From the NCBI GenBank assembly GCA_017408185.1, contig JAFQVE010000179.1:1-11318 (forward strand): a stretch of 11,318 nucleotides of DNA, given 5' to 3'. Position numbers and translations under genes: made by a program. A model generated the notes under the pieces. That model worked only from the letters and a program-made list of their open reading frames with translations, had not been told where the DNA came from and ran no database searches. Shown here in pieces: positions 1-6,734 of the stretch; position 1 is the stretch's first letter, and each line of letters begins with the position of its first letter. Origin of the DNA: Oscillospiraceae bacterium (GTDB taxonomy: Bacteria; Bacillota_A; Clostridia; Oscillospirales; JAAYXM01).

Positions 1-154
1 CTAAATCCTTTGCTGCGGATAATCCCAATGATGGATAATAAAACTTATAGTGGGGATCCCATACAACCTCTTCTCCTTCCGCGAAGGCTGTCGGTAACAT
101 AGCTATTACCATGATCAAAGTGAGTAGAATTGCGATAATTTTTTTCATTTTCAT
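1..154 (-). CDS. N-terminal part of an unknown secreted protein (signal peptide only recognisable)
   Basis: Only the first 51 codons are in the window; the gene runs off the left edge. The start at 154 is supported by a GGAGGA ribosome binding site at 161-166, six bases upstream. The product begins MKMKKIIAILLTLIMVIAML, which is a basic n-region and a hydrophobic core of about 15 residues. A PTAFA motif at residues 21-25 looks like a signal peptidase I site, with cleavage expected before EGEE. The visible mature part (residues 26-51) is rich in aromatic residues and I do not recognise a family in it. No lipobox cysteine is present, so it is more likely exported or wall-associated than a lipoprotein. 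It is transcribed away from the AraC-family regulator gene beside it, so it may be that regulator's target. The export call is fairly sure; the function is unknown. Confidence 0.8.
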   Translation of the reverse strand, partial: MKMKKIIAILLTLIMVIAMLPTAFAEGEEVVWDPHYKFYYPSLGLSAAKDL

Positions 155-186
155 AAAAATTCCTCCAGTATAAATTATTTGATTTT

Positions 187-216
187 ATTATAAAACATAA
201 CGGCGGCTTCATTCAA
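187..216 (-). promoter_or_regulatory. Promoter of the secreted-protein gene
   Basis: On the minus strand, TTGAAT (211-216) and TATAAT (187-192) are separated by 18 bases, a good sigma-A-type match. The expected transcript start near 180 leaves a leader of about 25 bases before the start codon at 154, including the GGAGGA site. This is prediction by motif only. Confidence 0.6.
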
Positions 217-249
217 TCACTCTTTGTTCTAAATCGGGCAAATTTTACA

Positions 250-278
250 TTGCTTTTCATCAGCTAAGGTGGTATACT
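250..278 (+). promoter_or_regulatory. Promoter of the AraC-family regulator gene (extended -10)
   Basis: TTGCTT (250-255) and TATACT (273-278) are separated by 17 bases, with a TGG extension directly before the -10 box. Transcription should start near 285, about 17 bases before the ATG at 302. This rules out the upstream in-frame GTG at 269, which lies inside the promoter. The -35 box is 33 bases from the divergent -35 box of the secreted-protein gene, so a regulator binding between them could control both. Confidence 0.65.
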
Positions 279-301
279 TACATTATTGGAGCGTGATTTT
301 T

Positions 302-1219
302 ATGCAAGAATTTCCTTTTTTTAACAACACTACTATTCTGAGCAAATTGCCCGTGGCAATTTCAACGAATGCACTTCGCGAGAATTTCGTCGGGAAAAGC
401 ATCAGCCGCAATATAATTCTTTGCTTCGCTTTGTCCGGAGAGACGATGTATACTGTTAACGATTCGTCATCCATTCTCGGCGCGGGAACCTGTGCAATTT
501 CACCGCCATACACCACCCGCAGAACGAACACCTTAAAATCAGACGATACCCCTCTTATACTCACCGTTGCGTTCTTTGATGATTTTCTCACAAGCCGCGG
601 GTACGACTATTTCCCTTACGGCGGAGAGCTTACACAATTTAACGGGCACAAAATTCCGCACTTCTGCGCTTTTCCCGGACACGCAGACAAAGCAACACGC
701 ATTGTGCGCAATGCATTGGACGAATTTAACCTCAAAAGCAAAATGTCGTACGACCGGATAGCATCGCTTATGGCAGAGCTGTTCGGGCTTATCTGCACCG
801 AGCCCGCGCCCCGCCCAAGCCGCATTTTCAGAAAACAGGTAAGCAATATAACAGAAGCGATAAAATATATAGAAAGCAACTTTTCAGACAAGCTTACAAT
901 TGACAGGCTGTGCGAGATTTCCGGAATGTCGCGCCGCTCCTTTACCGGGCATTTTAAAATGATAACCGGGATGACGGTAACAAGCTTTCTTCTCTCCGTC
1001 CGTCTTAACAGAGCAGCAAATCTCCTGGCTATGACAGATATGCTACATGATGAAATTGCTAAATGTACGGGGCTGGGTGACCACTCAAACCTTGCATATG
1101 TTTTTTCAAAATATGTAGGATTGACACCAAGCGAGATCAGAGCTTCAAGATATTCAGAATTAAATCCGGAGGCTAAAATCCCGACACACAAACGCTTTGA
1201 ATGGATAAACGAGCTGTAA
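302..1219 (+). CDS. AraC/XylS-family transcriptional regulator
   Basis: The 305-residue product is a DNA-binding transcription regulator of AraC type. The C-terminal part (about residues 181-283) has the two helix-turn-helix units of the family. The first covers LTIDRLCEISGMSRRSFTGH (198-217). The second runs from about 247 to 270 and is followed by the family signature YVGLTPSEIR (271-280). The N-terminal 170 residues fit a cupin-like sensing domain, with PPYTTRR at 68-74, but the ligand cannot be predicted. About 20 residues follow the second HTH. The ATG at 302 is chosen because TTGGAG (287-292) lies 9 bases upstream and a promoter overlaps the more distal GTG at 269. It sits back to back with the secreted-protein gene, the usual layout of an AraC regulator and its target. 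Family is certain; regulon is inference. Confidence 0.9.
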   Translation: MQEFPFFNNTTILSKLPVAISTNALRENFVGKSISRNIILCFALSGETMYTVNDSSSILGAGTCAISPPYTTRRTNTLKSDDTPLILTVAFFDDFLTSRGYDYFPYGGELTQFNGHKIPHFCAFPGHADKATRIVRNALDEFNLKSKMSYDRIASLMAELFGLICTEPAPRPSRIFRKQVSNITEAIKYIESNFSDKLTIDRLCEISGMSRRSFTGHFKMITGMTVTSFLLSVRLNRAANLLAMTDMLHDEIAKCTGLGDHSNLAYVFSKYVGLTPSEIRASRYSELNPEAKIPTHKRFEWINEL

Positions 1220-1330
1220 CATGTACAAAAAACTCTGTGCGGAACAGGCAATCATAATTAAAGGCAGTATATTTTTTTACAGTTTGGGTATAGTTTACAA
1301 TACAGTTGCGATGAAAACAGCATTCAACAG

Positions 1331-1359
1331 TTGATTTAATCGAAATGTTGTGTTATACT
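1331..1359 (+). promoter_or_regulatory. Promoter of the DUF4143-type ATPase gene (extended -10)
   Basis: TTGATT (1331-1336) and TATACT (1354-1359) are separated by 17 bases, with TGT directly before the -10 box. Transcription should start near 1366, about 20 bases before the ATG at 1387. In the rest of the AraC-ATPase gap (1220-1330) I see an A+T-rich stretch with a T7 run but no convincing hairpin terminator and no gene. Confidence 0.65.
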
Positions 1360-1386
1360 TTAATAAATGAGAGGAGAGTTTATTCT

Positions 1387-2634
1387 ATGTATATCAACAG
1401 AACTGTAGAAAACGCAATACTCGCTGCAGGAGAATCCTTTCCTTGCGTAGTAGTTTACGGACCGAGACAGGTTGGTAAATCCACCACTATCGACCACTTA
1501 TTCGGTGCTAAATACAAAAGAATAACCCTTGATGACGGTGATGACCGCGCCCTGGCGCTCAGTAACCCAAAATTGTTCCTGGAAAGCTACGGATGGCCTA
1601 TCGTTATTGATGAAATCCAGAAGGCTCCAAAGCTTCTGGATGAGATCAAAAAGATTATTGATGAGCAACGTCTTGCATGGATGAAAAACGGTGAAGAAAG
1701 AAAACTGATGTACATTCTGACCGGTTCTAACCGCTTTGAGCTTCAGGAGGGTATTTCTGATTCTTTGGCGGGACGCTGCGGTGTTATTGATATGGCATCC
1801 TTTACCTTCGCCGAAAAGAACGGTTATAGCGCGCCTCTCTTCAATCCCGAAATCAATGAGATAAGAAAAAGAGAAAATGACGGCAGAAAATACATCAGCA
1901 AAAAGGGAATCTTCGAAGAGATATTCAAAGGTGGCATTCCCGATATTTGTACCGGAATTTCCGAACGTGAGATATATTTTAAGTCTTACGTGAACACGTA
2001 TATTGAGCGAGACGTTATGAAACTCATTGAGGCATCCAGCGAGCTTCAGTTCCGCAATTTTATTTCTGTGGTTGCCTTGAATACTGCGCAAGAGCTTCAT
2101 TATGACCGGATAGCCAATACTGTCGGTATAGATGTGCGTACCTGCAAGCGCTGGATTTCTATTTTACAAACATCAGGCATTATTTATCTGCTGCAGCCGT
2201 ATATGTCCAATATTTCAAATAGAATCATCAAGGCACCTAAGCTTTATTTTATGGACACCGGACTTTGCGCATACCTTTGCAAGTGGCCCAATGCGGAAAT
2301 GCTGGAGTCTTGCGCGATGGGCGGAGCCTTCTTTGAGACCTACGCAGTAAGTGAAATTATTAAAAACTTCTACGCCTATAATAAGGATCCCAAAGAATTT
2401 CTTTTCTACTACCGCGATATTGATCAAAAAGAGATTGACCTCATTTATGTCAATGCCGGAAATATTTATCCTATTGAAGTAAAGAAAAGTGTTGCTCCAA
2501 CAAAGCCCACTAAGAACTTTGACGTATTGAGCAAATACAAGCTCAATATTAAACCCGGCCTTATCATTGACAACTGTGACCGCATCCGCCCCATCAACGA
2601 AAAGGCATACACCTTCCCTATCTATCTCTTGTAG
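1387..2634 (+). CDS. AAA-type ATPase with C-terminal DUF4143/nuclease-like domain
   Basis: The 415-residue product belongs to the large, poorly characterised family of prokaryotic AAA ATPases with a DUF4143 C-terminus. An N-terminal ATPase domain carries Walker A GPRQVGKS (25-32), Walker B IVIDEIQ (72-78) and a sensor-like LTGSN (111-115). A winged-helix-like segment follows at about 236-270 (LHYDRIANTVGIDVRTCKRW). Near the end, DIDQKEIDLI (344-353) and YPIEVKK (361-367) give a D-(x)n-E-x-K pattern like the PD-(D/E)xK nuclease fold often described in this family. No signal peptide or membrane segment is seen. The ATG at 1387 has GAGGAGAG (1371-1378) upstream and lies after its own promoter; an in-frame ATG at 1345 is inside the promoter. 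No partner gene adjoins it. Such genes are often multicopy in gut bacteria. The role is unknown, and whether it cuts DNA is unproven. Confidence 0.88.
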   Translation: MYINRTVENAILAAGESFPCVVVYGPRQVGKSTTIDHLFGAKYKRITLDDGDDRALALSNPKLFLESYGWPIVIDEIQKAPKLLDEIKKIIDEQRLAWMKNGEERKLMYILTGSNRFELQEGISDSLAGRCGVIDMASFTFAEKNGYSAPLFNPEINEIRKRENDGRKYISKKGIFEEIFKGGIPDICTGISEREIYFKSYVNTYIERDVMKLIEASSELQFRNFISVVALNTAQELHYDRIANTVGIDVRTCKRWISILQTSGIIYLLQPYMSNISNRIIKAPKLYFMDTGLCAYLCKWPNAEMLESCAMGGAFFETYAVSEIIKNFYAYNKDPKEFLFYYRDIDQKEIDLIYVNAGNIYPIEVKKSVAPTKPTKNFDVLSKYKLNIKPGLIIDNCDRIRPINEKAYTFPIYLL

Positions 2635-2659
2635 CATAATACTTTTCAATATTACCCAC

Positions 2660-2701
2660 AAAAACCCCGCCGCTTGGGAAAAGCCTTCCCAAACGGCGGG
2701 G
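2660..2701 (-). terminator. Strong intrinsic terminator for ackA, probably also used by the ATPase gene
   Basis: CCCCGCCG (2665-2672) pairs with CGGCGGGG (2694-2701), and TTGGGAA (2674-2680) pairs with TTCCCAA (2686-2692). That gives 15 pairs interrupted by one C/A mismatch, around the 5-base loop AAGCC. Read on the minus strand, the hairpin is followed by TTTTT (2660-2664), a classical terminator 24 bases past the ackA stop codon. Read on the plus strand, it is followed by a broken T-rich tract, so it probably also ends the converging ATPase transcript. Confidence 0.92.
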
Positions 2702-2725
2702 TTGATATTATTTTATACTGTCAGA

Positions 2726-3919
2726 TTAAAGAGCCTTAACGATTTCTTCTGTATCCTTTGCAATCATAAGCTCTTCGTTGGTCGGGATTACAAAAATCTT
2801 AACCTTGGAATCAGCAGCGGAAACGTCTGTTTCCTTACCGCGAACCTTGTTCTTCTCCTCATCCATCTTAACGCCCATATACTCAAGGCCGCTGCAGATG
2901 CTTGCACGGAGATCGCAGGAGTTCTCACCGATACCTGCGGTGAATACGATAGCGTCAACGCCGCCCATAGCGGTAGAGTATGCACCGATGAACTTCTTAA
3001 CCTCATAGATGAACTTGTCAAGAGCGAGGCGTGCACGCTCGTTGCCGTTTGCAGCAGCTTCGTCAAGATCACGGAAGTCAGAGCTTACGCCGGAGATACC
3101 GAGAACGCCGGACTTCTTGTTGAGGATGTTGTTCATTTCCTTGATGTCATAGCCATATCTGCCCATGAGGTACTCAAGGATTGTTGCGTCGATATCGCCT
3201 GCGCGTGTTCCCATAAGGAAGCCTGCGAGCGGGCCGAGCCCCATACTGGTGTCTACGCACTTGCCGTCAACAACAGCGGAAAGGGATGAACCGTTGCCGA
3301 GGTGGCAGCAGATAACGCGGCTGTGCTCAGGATTGCCGAGCATATCAATTGCACGAGCGGAAACATAACGGTGGCTTGTTCCGTGGAAGCCGTAGCGACG
3401 GACATCGTCCTTTTCGTAATACTCATACGGAATCGGATATATGTAAGCCTTCGGCGGCATTGTCATATGGAATGCAGTGTCAAAAACCGCAACCTGCGGA
3501 GTGGTGGGCATAACCTTCTGGCATGCGCGGATACCCGTGAGGTTTGCCGGGTTGTGGAGCGGGCCGAGGGGAATGCACTTTTCAATTGCAGCGATGCACT
3601 TATCGTCTACAAGGCAGCTTGCTGTGAATTCCATACCGCCGTGGAGAACGCGGTGACCTACAGCTGCGATTTCGTCTGTGGATGCGATAACGCCCTTAGC
3701 CGGATCTACGAGGATATCAAGAACTGCCTGAATTGCCTCACCGTGTGTGGGCATTGCGATATCAGCCTTTACATCGTCACGTCCCGGAACCTTGTGAGTA
3801 AGGCGACCGTCAATGCCGATACGCTCGCAAAGACCTTTTGCGAACACCTCGCCGCCTTCGGATTCCATGAACTGGTACTTGAGGGATGAGCTTCCTGCGT
3901 TGATAACAAGAATTTTCAT
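2726..3919 (-). CDS. ackA: Acetate kinase
   Basis: AckA interconverts ATP plus acetate and ADP plus acetyl-phosphate in the cytoplasm. In fermenters it makes ATP by substrate-level phosphorylation. The 397-residue length is normal for the family. Conserved ASKHA-fold motifs are all present: INAGSSSLK (6-14, with Asn7), GHRVLHGG (88-95, Arg90 and His122 nearby), VFDTAFH (145-151, catalytic Asp147), HGTSHRY (179-185), HLGNGSS (206-212), DTSMGLGPLAG with GTRAGDID (237-244, Arg239), FTAGIGENS (326-334) and TNEELMIA (380-387, Glu382/383). The ATG at 3919 gives the family-typical N-terminus MKILVINAGSSSLK, and AAAGGAA (3931-3937) lies 11 bases upstream. No phosphotransacetylase gene adjoins it here; the usual partner pta must be elsewhere. 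It diverges from tmcAL, another acetate-using enzyme, across 168 bases. Confidence 0.98.
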   Translation of the reverse strand: MKILVINAGSSSLKYQFMESEGGEVFAKGLCERIGIDGRLTHKVPGRDDVKADIAMPTHGEAIQAVLDILVDPAKGVIASTDEIAAVGHRVLHGGMEFTASCLVDDKCIAAIEKCIPLGPLHNPANLTGIRACQKVMPTTPQVAVFDTAFHMTMPPKAYIYPIPYEYYEKDDVRRYGFHGTSHRYVSARAIDMLGNPEHSRVICCHLGNGSSLSAVVDGKCVDTSMGLGPLAGFLMGTRAGDIDATILEYLMGRYGYDIKEMNNILNKKSGVLGISGVSSDFRDLDEAAANGNERARLALDKFIYEVKKFIGAYSTAMGGVDAIVFTAGIGENSCDLRASICSGLEYMGVKMDEEKNKVRGKETDVSAADSKVKIFVIPTNEELMIAKDTEEIVKAL

Positions 3920-3963
3920 AATACTTTCCGTTCCTTTCGGTAAATTATTTCTGTCATTTAGCT

Positions 3964-3991
3964 TGCAAATTACGCCAAATACAGTTAAAAT
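3964..3991 (+). promoter_or_regulatory. Possible tmcAL promoter
   Basis: TTGCAA (3964-3969) and TAAAAT (3986-3991) are separated by 16 bases. A second option is TTGATA (4007-4012) with TATTTT (4029-4034), also 16 apart. Neither is strong, and the choice between them is open. The first would overlap the ackA promoter on the other strand. Confidence 0.35.
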
Positions 3992-4021
3992 AGTATACAG
4001 ATAATATTGATAAATAAACAA
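3992..4021 (-). promoter_or_regulatory. Probable ackA promoter
   Basis: On the minus strand, TTGTTT (4016-4021) and TATACT (3992-3997) are separated by 18 bases. The transcript should start near 3985, giving a leader of about 65 bases before the ackA ATG. I see no strong secondary structure in that leader. Confidence 0.5.
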
Positions 4022-4087
4022 CTCTATATATTTTATCCCATTTAGCGGATTTTTGCAAGAGTTTTTTACAAAAGACGGTGATTTTTT

Positions 4088-5281
4088 ATGAACATTTGCG
4101 GCATTGTCTGTGAATACAACCCTTTTCACAACGGGCATTTGTATCAGATTGAAGAAACAAGGCGGCGCGGGGCAGACAGAATAATCTGCGTTATGAGCGG
4201 AAATTTCGTGCAGCGCGGTGACTTTGCCATAATGCCGAAGACAGCGCGTGCTGCCTCTGCTGTTCGCTCCGGAGCAGATGTTGTTATAGAGCTTCCCGTA
4301 CCGTGGGCAATTTCCTCTGCAGAGCGTTTTGCCGCCGGTGCAGTTTCAGTGCTGGATGCACTCGGGGTTGTTTCTTCAATTTCATTCGGAGCCGAATGTG
4401 CCGATAAAAAAAAGCTTCTCAGGATCGCGAAGATTTTCACGGATAAAGACTTTGATGCGAAAATTATGGAAGAATATTCCTCCGGAATTTCTTTTGCCGC
4501 CGCACGCGAGCGTGCGCTTGCAAAGGTTGACAGCTCGCTCTCACCGCTCATCGCAGAGGCAAACAACATTCTTGCCATAGAATACCTTAAAGCTATAACG
4601 CGATTGAACTCTCCCATACACCCCATTGTTATCGAACGCACAGGCGCTTCTCACGACAGTACGCAGGCATCGGAAAGCATTGCCTCTGCTTCATATATCA
4701 GAGAGCTTATCTCCCGCGGAGAGGATTTTTCGAAGTTCGTTCCGCGATCCTCTGCAATGCTTTTTGAGGAAGAAGCAGAAAAAGGTACGGCACCTGTCTT
4801 TGCATCTGCGGCAGACCGCGCGATAATGTCCGTTTTAAAAAGGCTGCCCCCCGAAGATTTTGCAAAATACGGCGATGTATCCGAGGGACTGGAGTTTCGT
4901 CTTTTTGACGCAGTAGAAAAAAGCCACAGCGTGGCAGATGCCGTAGACCTTGCAAAAACAAAGCGATATGCACACGCGCGCATCCGCAGAATTTTCCTCA
5001 ACGCTTTTTTGGATACAGACTCCTCCCTGTCGCTCGGTCACGTTCCTTACGCCCGTATACTCGCATTCAATGACCGCGGCCGTGAAATTATAAAAAAGGC
5101 AAAAAAGCTTTCGAAAATACCTGTAATAACACGTCCTTCCTCAATAAAAAACGAGGACGAAAGATTGCAAGCCCTTTTCGCCCTCGAACGACGCGCAGAT
5201 GATATATATTCACTTTTTATGAAAGCGCCCATATCTCAGGGAAGCACGTTTACGCAATCCCCGATATACATCGAAGATTAA
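4088..5281 (+). CDS. tmcAL: tRNA(Met) cytidine acetate ligase (formerly YlbM-type nucleotidyltransferase)
   Basis: TmcAL activates acetate with ATP and transfers the acetyl group to cytidine 34 of elongator tRNA-Met, giving N4-acetylcytidine at the wobble base. The 397-residue product opens with MNICGIVCEYNPFHNGH, the nucleotidyltransferase signature with HNGH at 14-17. It continues with SGNFVQRGDFA (37-47), ADVVIELP (63-70), FGAE (100-103), ANNILAIEYLKAI (158-170), RTGASHD (184-190) and SASYIREL (200-207), all typical of the family. The length is normal. The ATG at 4088 is preceded by GGTGAT (4077-4082), part of the extended anti-16S complement. It diverges from ackA. Its stop codon interlocks with that of murD in a shared TTAA (5278-5281), with no terminator between the two genes. 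Confidence 0.95.
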   Translation: MNICGIVCEYNPFHNGHLYQIEETRRRGADRIICVMSGNFVQRGDFAIMPKTARAASAVRSGADVVIELPVPWAISSAERFAAGAVSVLDALGVVSSISFGAECADKKKLLRIAKIFTDKDFDAKIMEEYSSGISFAAARERALAKVDSSLSPLIAEANNILAIEYLKAITRLNSPIHPIVIERTGASHDSTQASESIASASYIRELISRGEDFSKFVPRSSAMLFEEEAEKGTAPVFASAADRAIMSVLKRLPPEDFAKYGDVSEGLEFRLFDAVEKSHSVADAVDLAKTKRYAHARIRRIFLNAFLDTDSSLSLGHVPYARILAFNDRGREIIKKAKKLSKIPVITRPSSIKNEDERLQALFALERRADDIYSLFMKAPISQGSTFTQSPIYIED

Positions 5282-6657
5282 AGCGCATTTACAAGCTCTT
5301 TAAAATACTTCCCGCGGAGCATAAAGTTATCAAACATATCAAACGATGCACACGCAGGTGAGAGCGTAACGATATCTCCTGCTTCCGCACTCTCCGATGC
5401 CGCTTTTACGGCATCTTCAAATGACGTGCACATAATTACCGGAAGCTTTTCCGCATCATAACCGGGCGTGTTTTCAACCGCCGCACGGATTTTTTCCGCA
5501 GTTGCACCTACAAGCACAAGCGTTTTTACGTAATCGAGAACGGCGGGTCCCAGCTCGTCAAACGGAATCTTCTTATCATATCCGCCGGCGATGAGAATAA
5601 CCTTTTTGTCAAACGCACGAAGTCCTGCTATGGTCCGCGTCGGGCTTGATGCAATTGAGTCGTTATAAAACTTAACTCCGGAAATTTCGCGTACAAGCTC
5701 CATACGGTGCTCCACTCCGCCAAACTCACGAGCAACGGTGCGGATATCATCAAGCGATACAAAATCGCTTGTCGCCGCAATCGCCGCCATATAGTTTTCA
5801 ACGTTGTGCATTCCGGGAATCTTTATATCGGAAAGAGCGAGGATTTTTTCGCTTTTTCCTGCTTTTCTCAATACGATAAAGCCATCCTCCACGCAATATC
5901 CGTCGTTTGGAAGCTCCTTTGACGAGAACAAAACAGCGCGCTCCCCAAGCTCCTTCGCAATACCTCTTGTAACCTCGTTGTCAAAATTGAGAACAACCTT
6001 TCCGTCCGATGTTTTATATATCTGACGCTTTGCCTCGGTATACTCCTCCATGGATTTGTGCACATCAAGATGGTTAGGCGTTATGTTTGTTATAACCGAT
6101 ATGTCCGTGCCGTGCTTTATATTCATAAGCTGAAACGATGAAAGCTCAACAACGGCAAAATCGTCATTTGTCATTTTGCCTGTATCGGCAAGAAGCGGTT
6201 TTCCGATGTTTCCGCCGACAAAAGCACGCTTCCCCGCTTGTTTTAAGAGCTCACCCACAATGGTAGTGGTCGTGGTTTTCCCGTCACTTCCCGTTATTCC
6301 GATGCTCACGCACGGGCAAAGGGATAAAAACTGCTCCATTTCTGTTGTTACGACGGTGCCGCGCCCTTCCGCTGCCAGAAGCTCGGGAACGTCATATCGC
6401 ATACCGGGAGTTTTGAATATAACGTCAACATCACCGAGCGAGGAAAGATATCCGTCTCCAAGCGAAAATTCCGCACCGCGGGCGCGAAACTCCTCTACGG
6501 TCGCCGCGTCATGCTCTTCCTTTCTGTCGCAGATAAGAACCTCAGCTCCCGCAGAGAGCAAAAGCCGGATAAGCGGAATATTGCTTACTCCCATACCTAT
6601 AACGGCACAGCGCTTTCCTTTCATATCCTTTGTAAAATCAGCAAACGAAGCACTCAT
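5278..6657 (-). CDS. murD: UDP-N-acetylmuramoyl-L-alanine--D-glutamate ligase
   Basis: MurD adds D-glutamate to UDP-MurNAc-L-Ala using ATP, a cytoplasmic step of peptidoglycan precursor synthesis. The product has 459 residues, the usual size. It shows an N-terminal Rossmann-like domain with VIGMGVSN (19-26) and the P-loop ITGSDGKTTT (121-130). ELSSFQL (171-177) and NITPNHLDVH (191-200) contribute metal and ATP ligands. The ligase-family motif HNVENYMAA is at 284-292, followed by HRME (318-320 region) and YNDSIASSPTRT (331-342). At the last site the lysine of the E. coli motif NDSKATN is replaced by Ile, a variant I recall from clostridial MurDs. The ATG at 6657 has GGGAGG (6667-6672) 9 bases upstream. 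It stands alone rather than in a dcw cluster, 77 bases downstream of the HPr-like gene, with a terminator-like hairpin between them. It converges with tmcAL. Confidence 0.97.
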   Translation of the reverse strand: MSASFADFTKDMKGKRCAVIGMGVSNIPLIRLLLSAGAEVLICDRKEEHDAATVEEFRARGAEFSLGDGYLSSLGDVDVIFKTPGMRYDVPELLAAEGRGTVVTTEMEQFLSLCPCVSIGITGSDGKTTTTTIVGELLKQAGKRAFVGGNIGKPLLADTGKMTNDDFAVVELSSFQLMNIKHGTDISVITNITPNHLDVHKSMEEYTEAKRQIYKTSDGKVVLNFDNEVTRGIAKELGERAVLFSSKELPNDGYCVEDGFIVLRKAGKSEKILALSDIKIPGMHNVENYMAAIAATSDFVSLDDIRTVAREFGGVEHRMELVREISGVKFYNDSIASSPTRTIAGLRAFDKKVILIAGGYDKKIPFDELGPAVLDYVKTLVLVGATAEKIRAAVENTPGYDAEKLPVIMCTSFEDAVKAASESAEAGDIVTLSPACASFDMFDNFMLRGKYFKELVNAL

Positions 6658-6682
6658 TTACGCTAACCTCCCATACTCATAG

Positions 6683-6723
6683 AAAAAACAATCAGGCAAC
6701 CGAAGAAAACGGCTGCCGGATCG
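6683..6723 (-). terminator. Terminator or attenuator hairpin between the HPr-like gene and murD
   Basis: On the minus strand, CGATC (6719-6723) pairs with GATTG (6689-6693). Inside this, GGCAGCCG (6710-6717) pairs with CGGTTGCC (6695-6702). One C/T mismatch interrupts the stem and two pairs are G-U. The loop is 7 bases (6703-6709), and the stem is followed at once by TTTTTT (6683-6688). This is the form of an intrinsic terminator. Only 25 bases separate the T-run from the murD start codon, so full termination would leave little room for a separate murD promoter. Confidence 0.75.
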
Positions 6724-6734
6724 TTATTCTTAAA

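Noticed and set aside
616..1251. 211-codon minus-strand open frame opposite the AraC-family gene
   Set aside because: It overlaps a clear AraC gene, its product resembles nothing known to me, and no promoter or ribosome binding site precedes it.
1220..1330. Terminator for the AraC-family gene at the T7 run near 1270-1280
   Set aside because: No stable stem precedes the T-run; only scattered short complementary words are present.
2660..2701. The GC-rich hairpin as a mobile-element end or attachment site
   Set aside because: Its stem, small loop and T5 tract just after the ackA stop explain it fully as an intrinsic terminator.
2567..3889. Long plus-strand open frames of 240 and 195 codons across ackA
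   Set aside because: They are antisense to ackA, rich in Cys, Ala and Val in a way expected from reading its codons backwards, and show no recognisable domain.
5607..5642. Loss of the E. coli-type active-site lysine motif (NDSKATN) in MurD as a sign of an inactive enzyme
   Set aside because: The replacement NDSIASSPTRT is, as I recall, a normal clostridial MurD variant and all other ligase motifs are intact.
5278..6682. Plus-strand open frames across murD, including a 168-codon one at 6176-6682
   Set aside because: They lie wholly or mostly inside murD on the other strand, lack ribosome binding sites and family motifs, and murD is beyond doubt.
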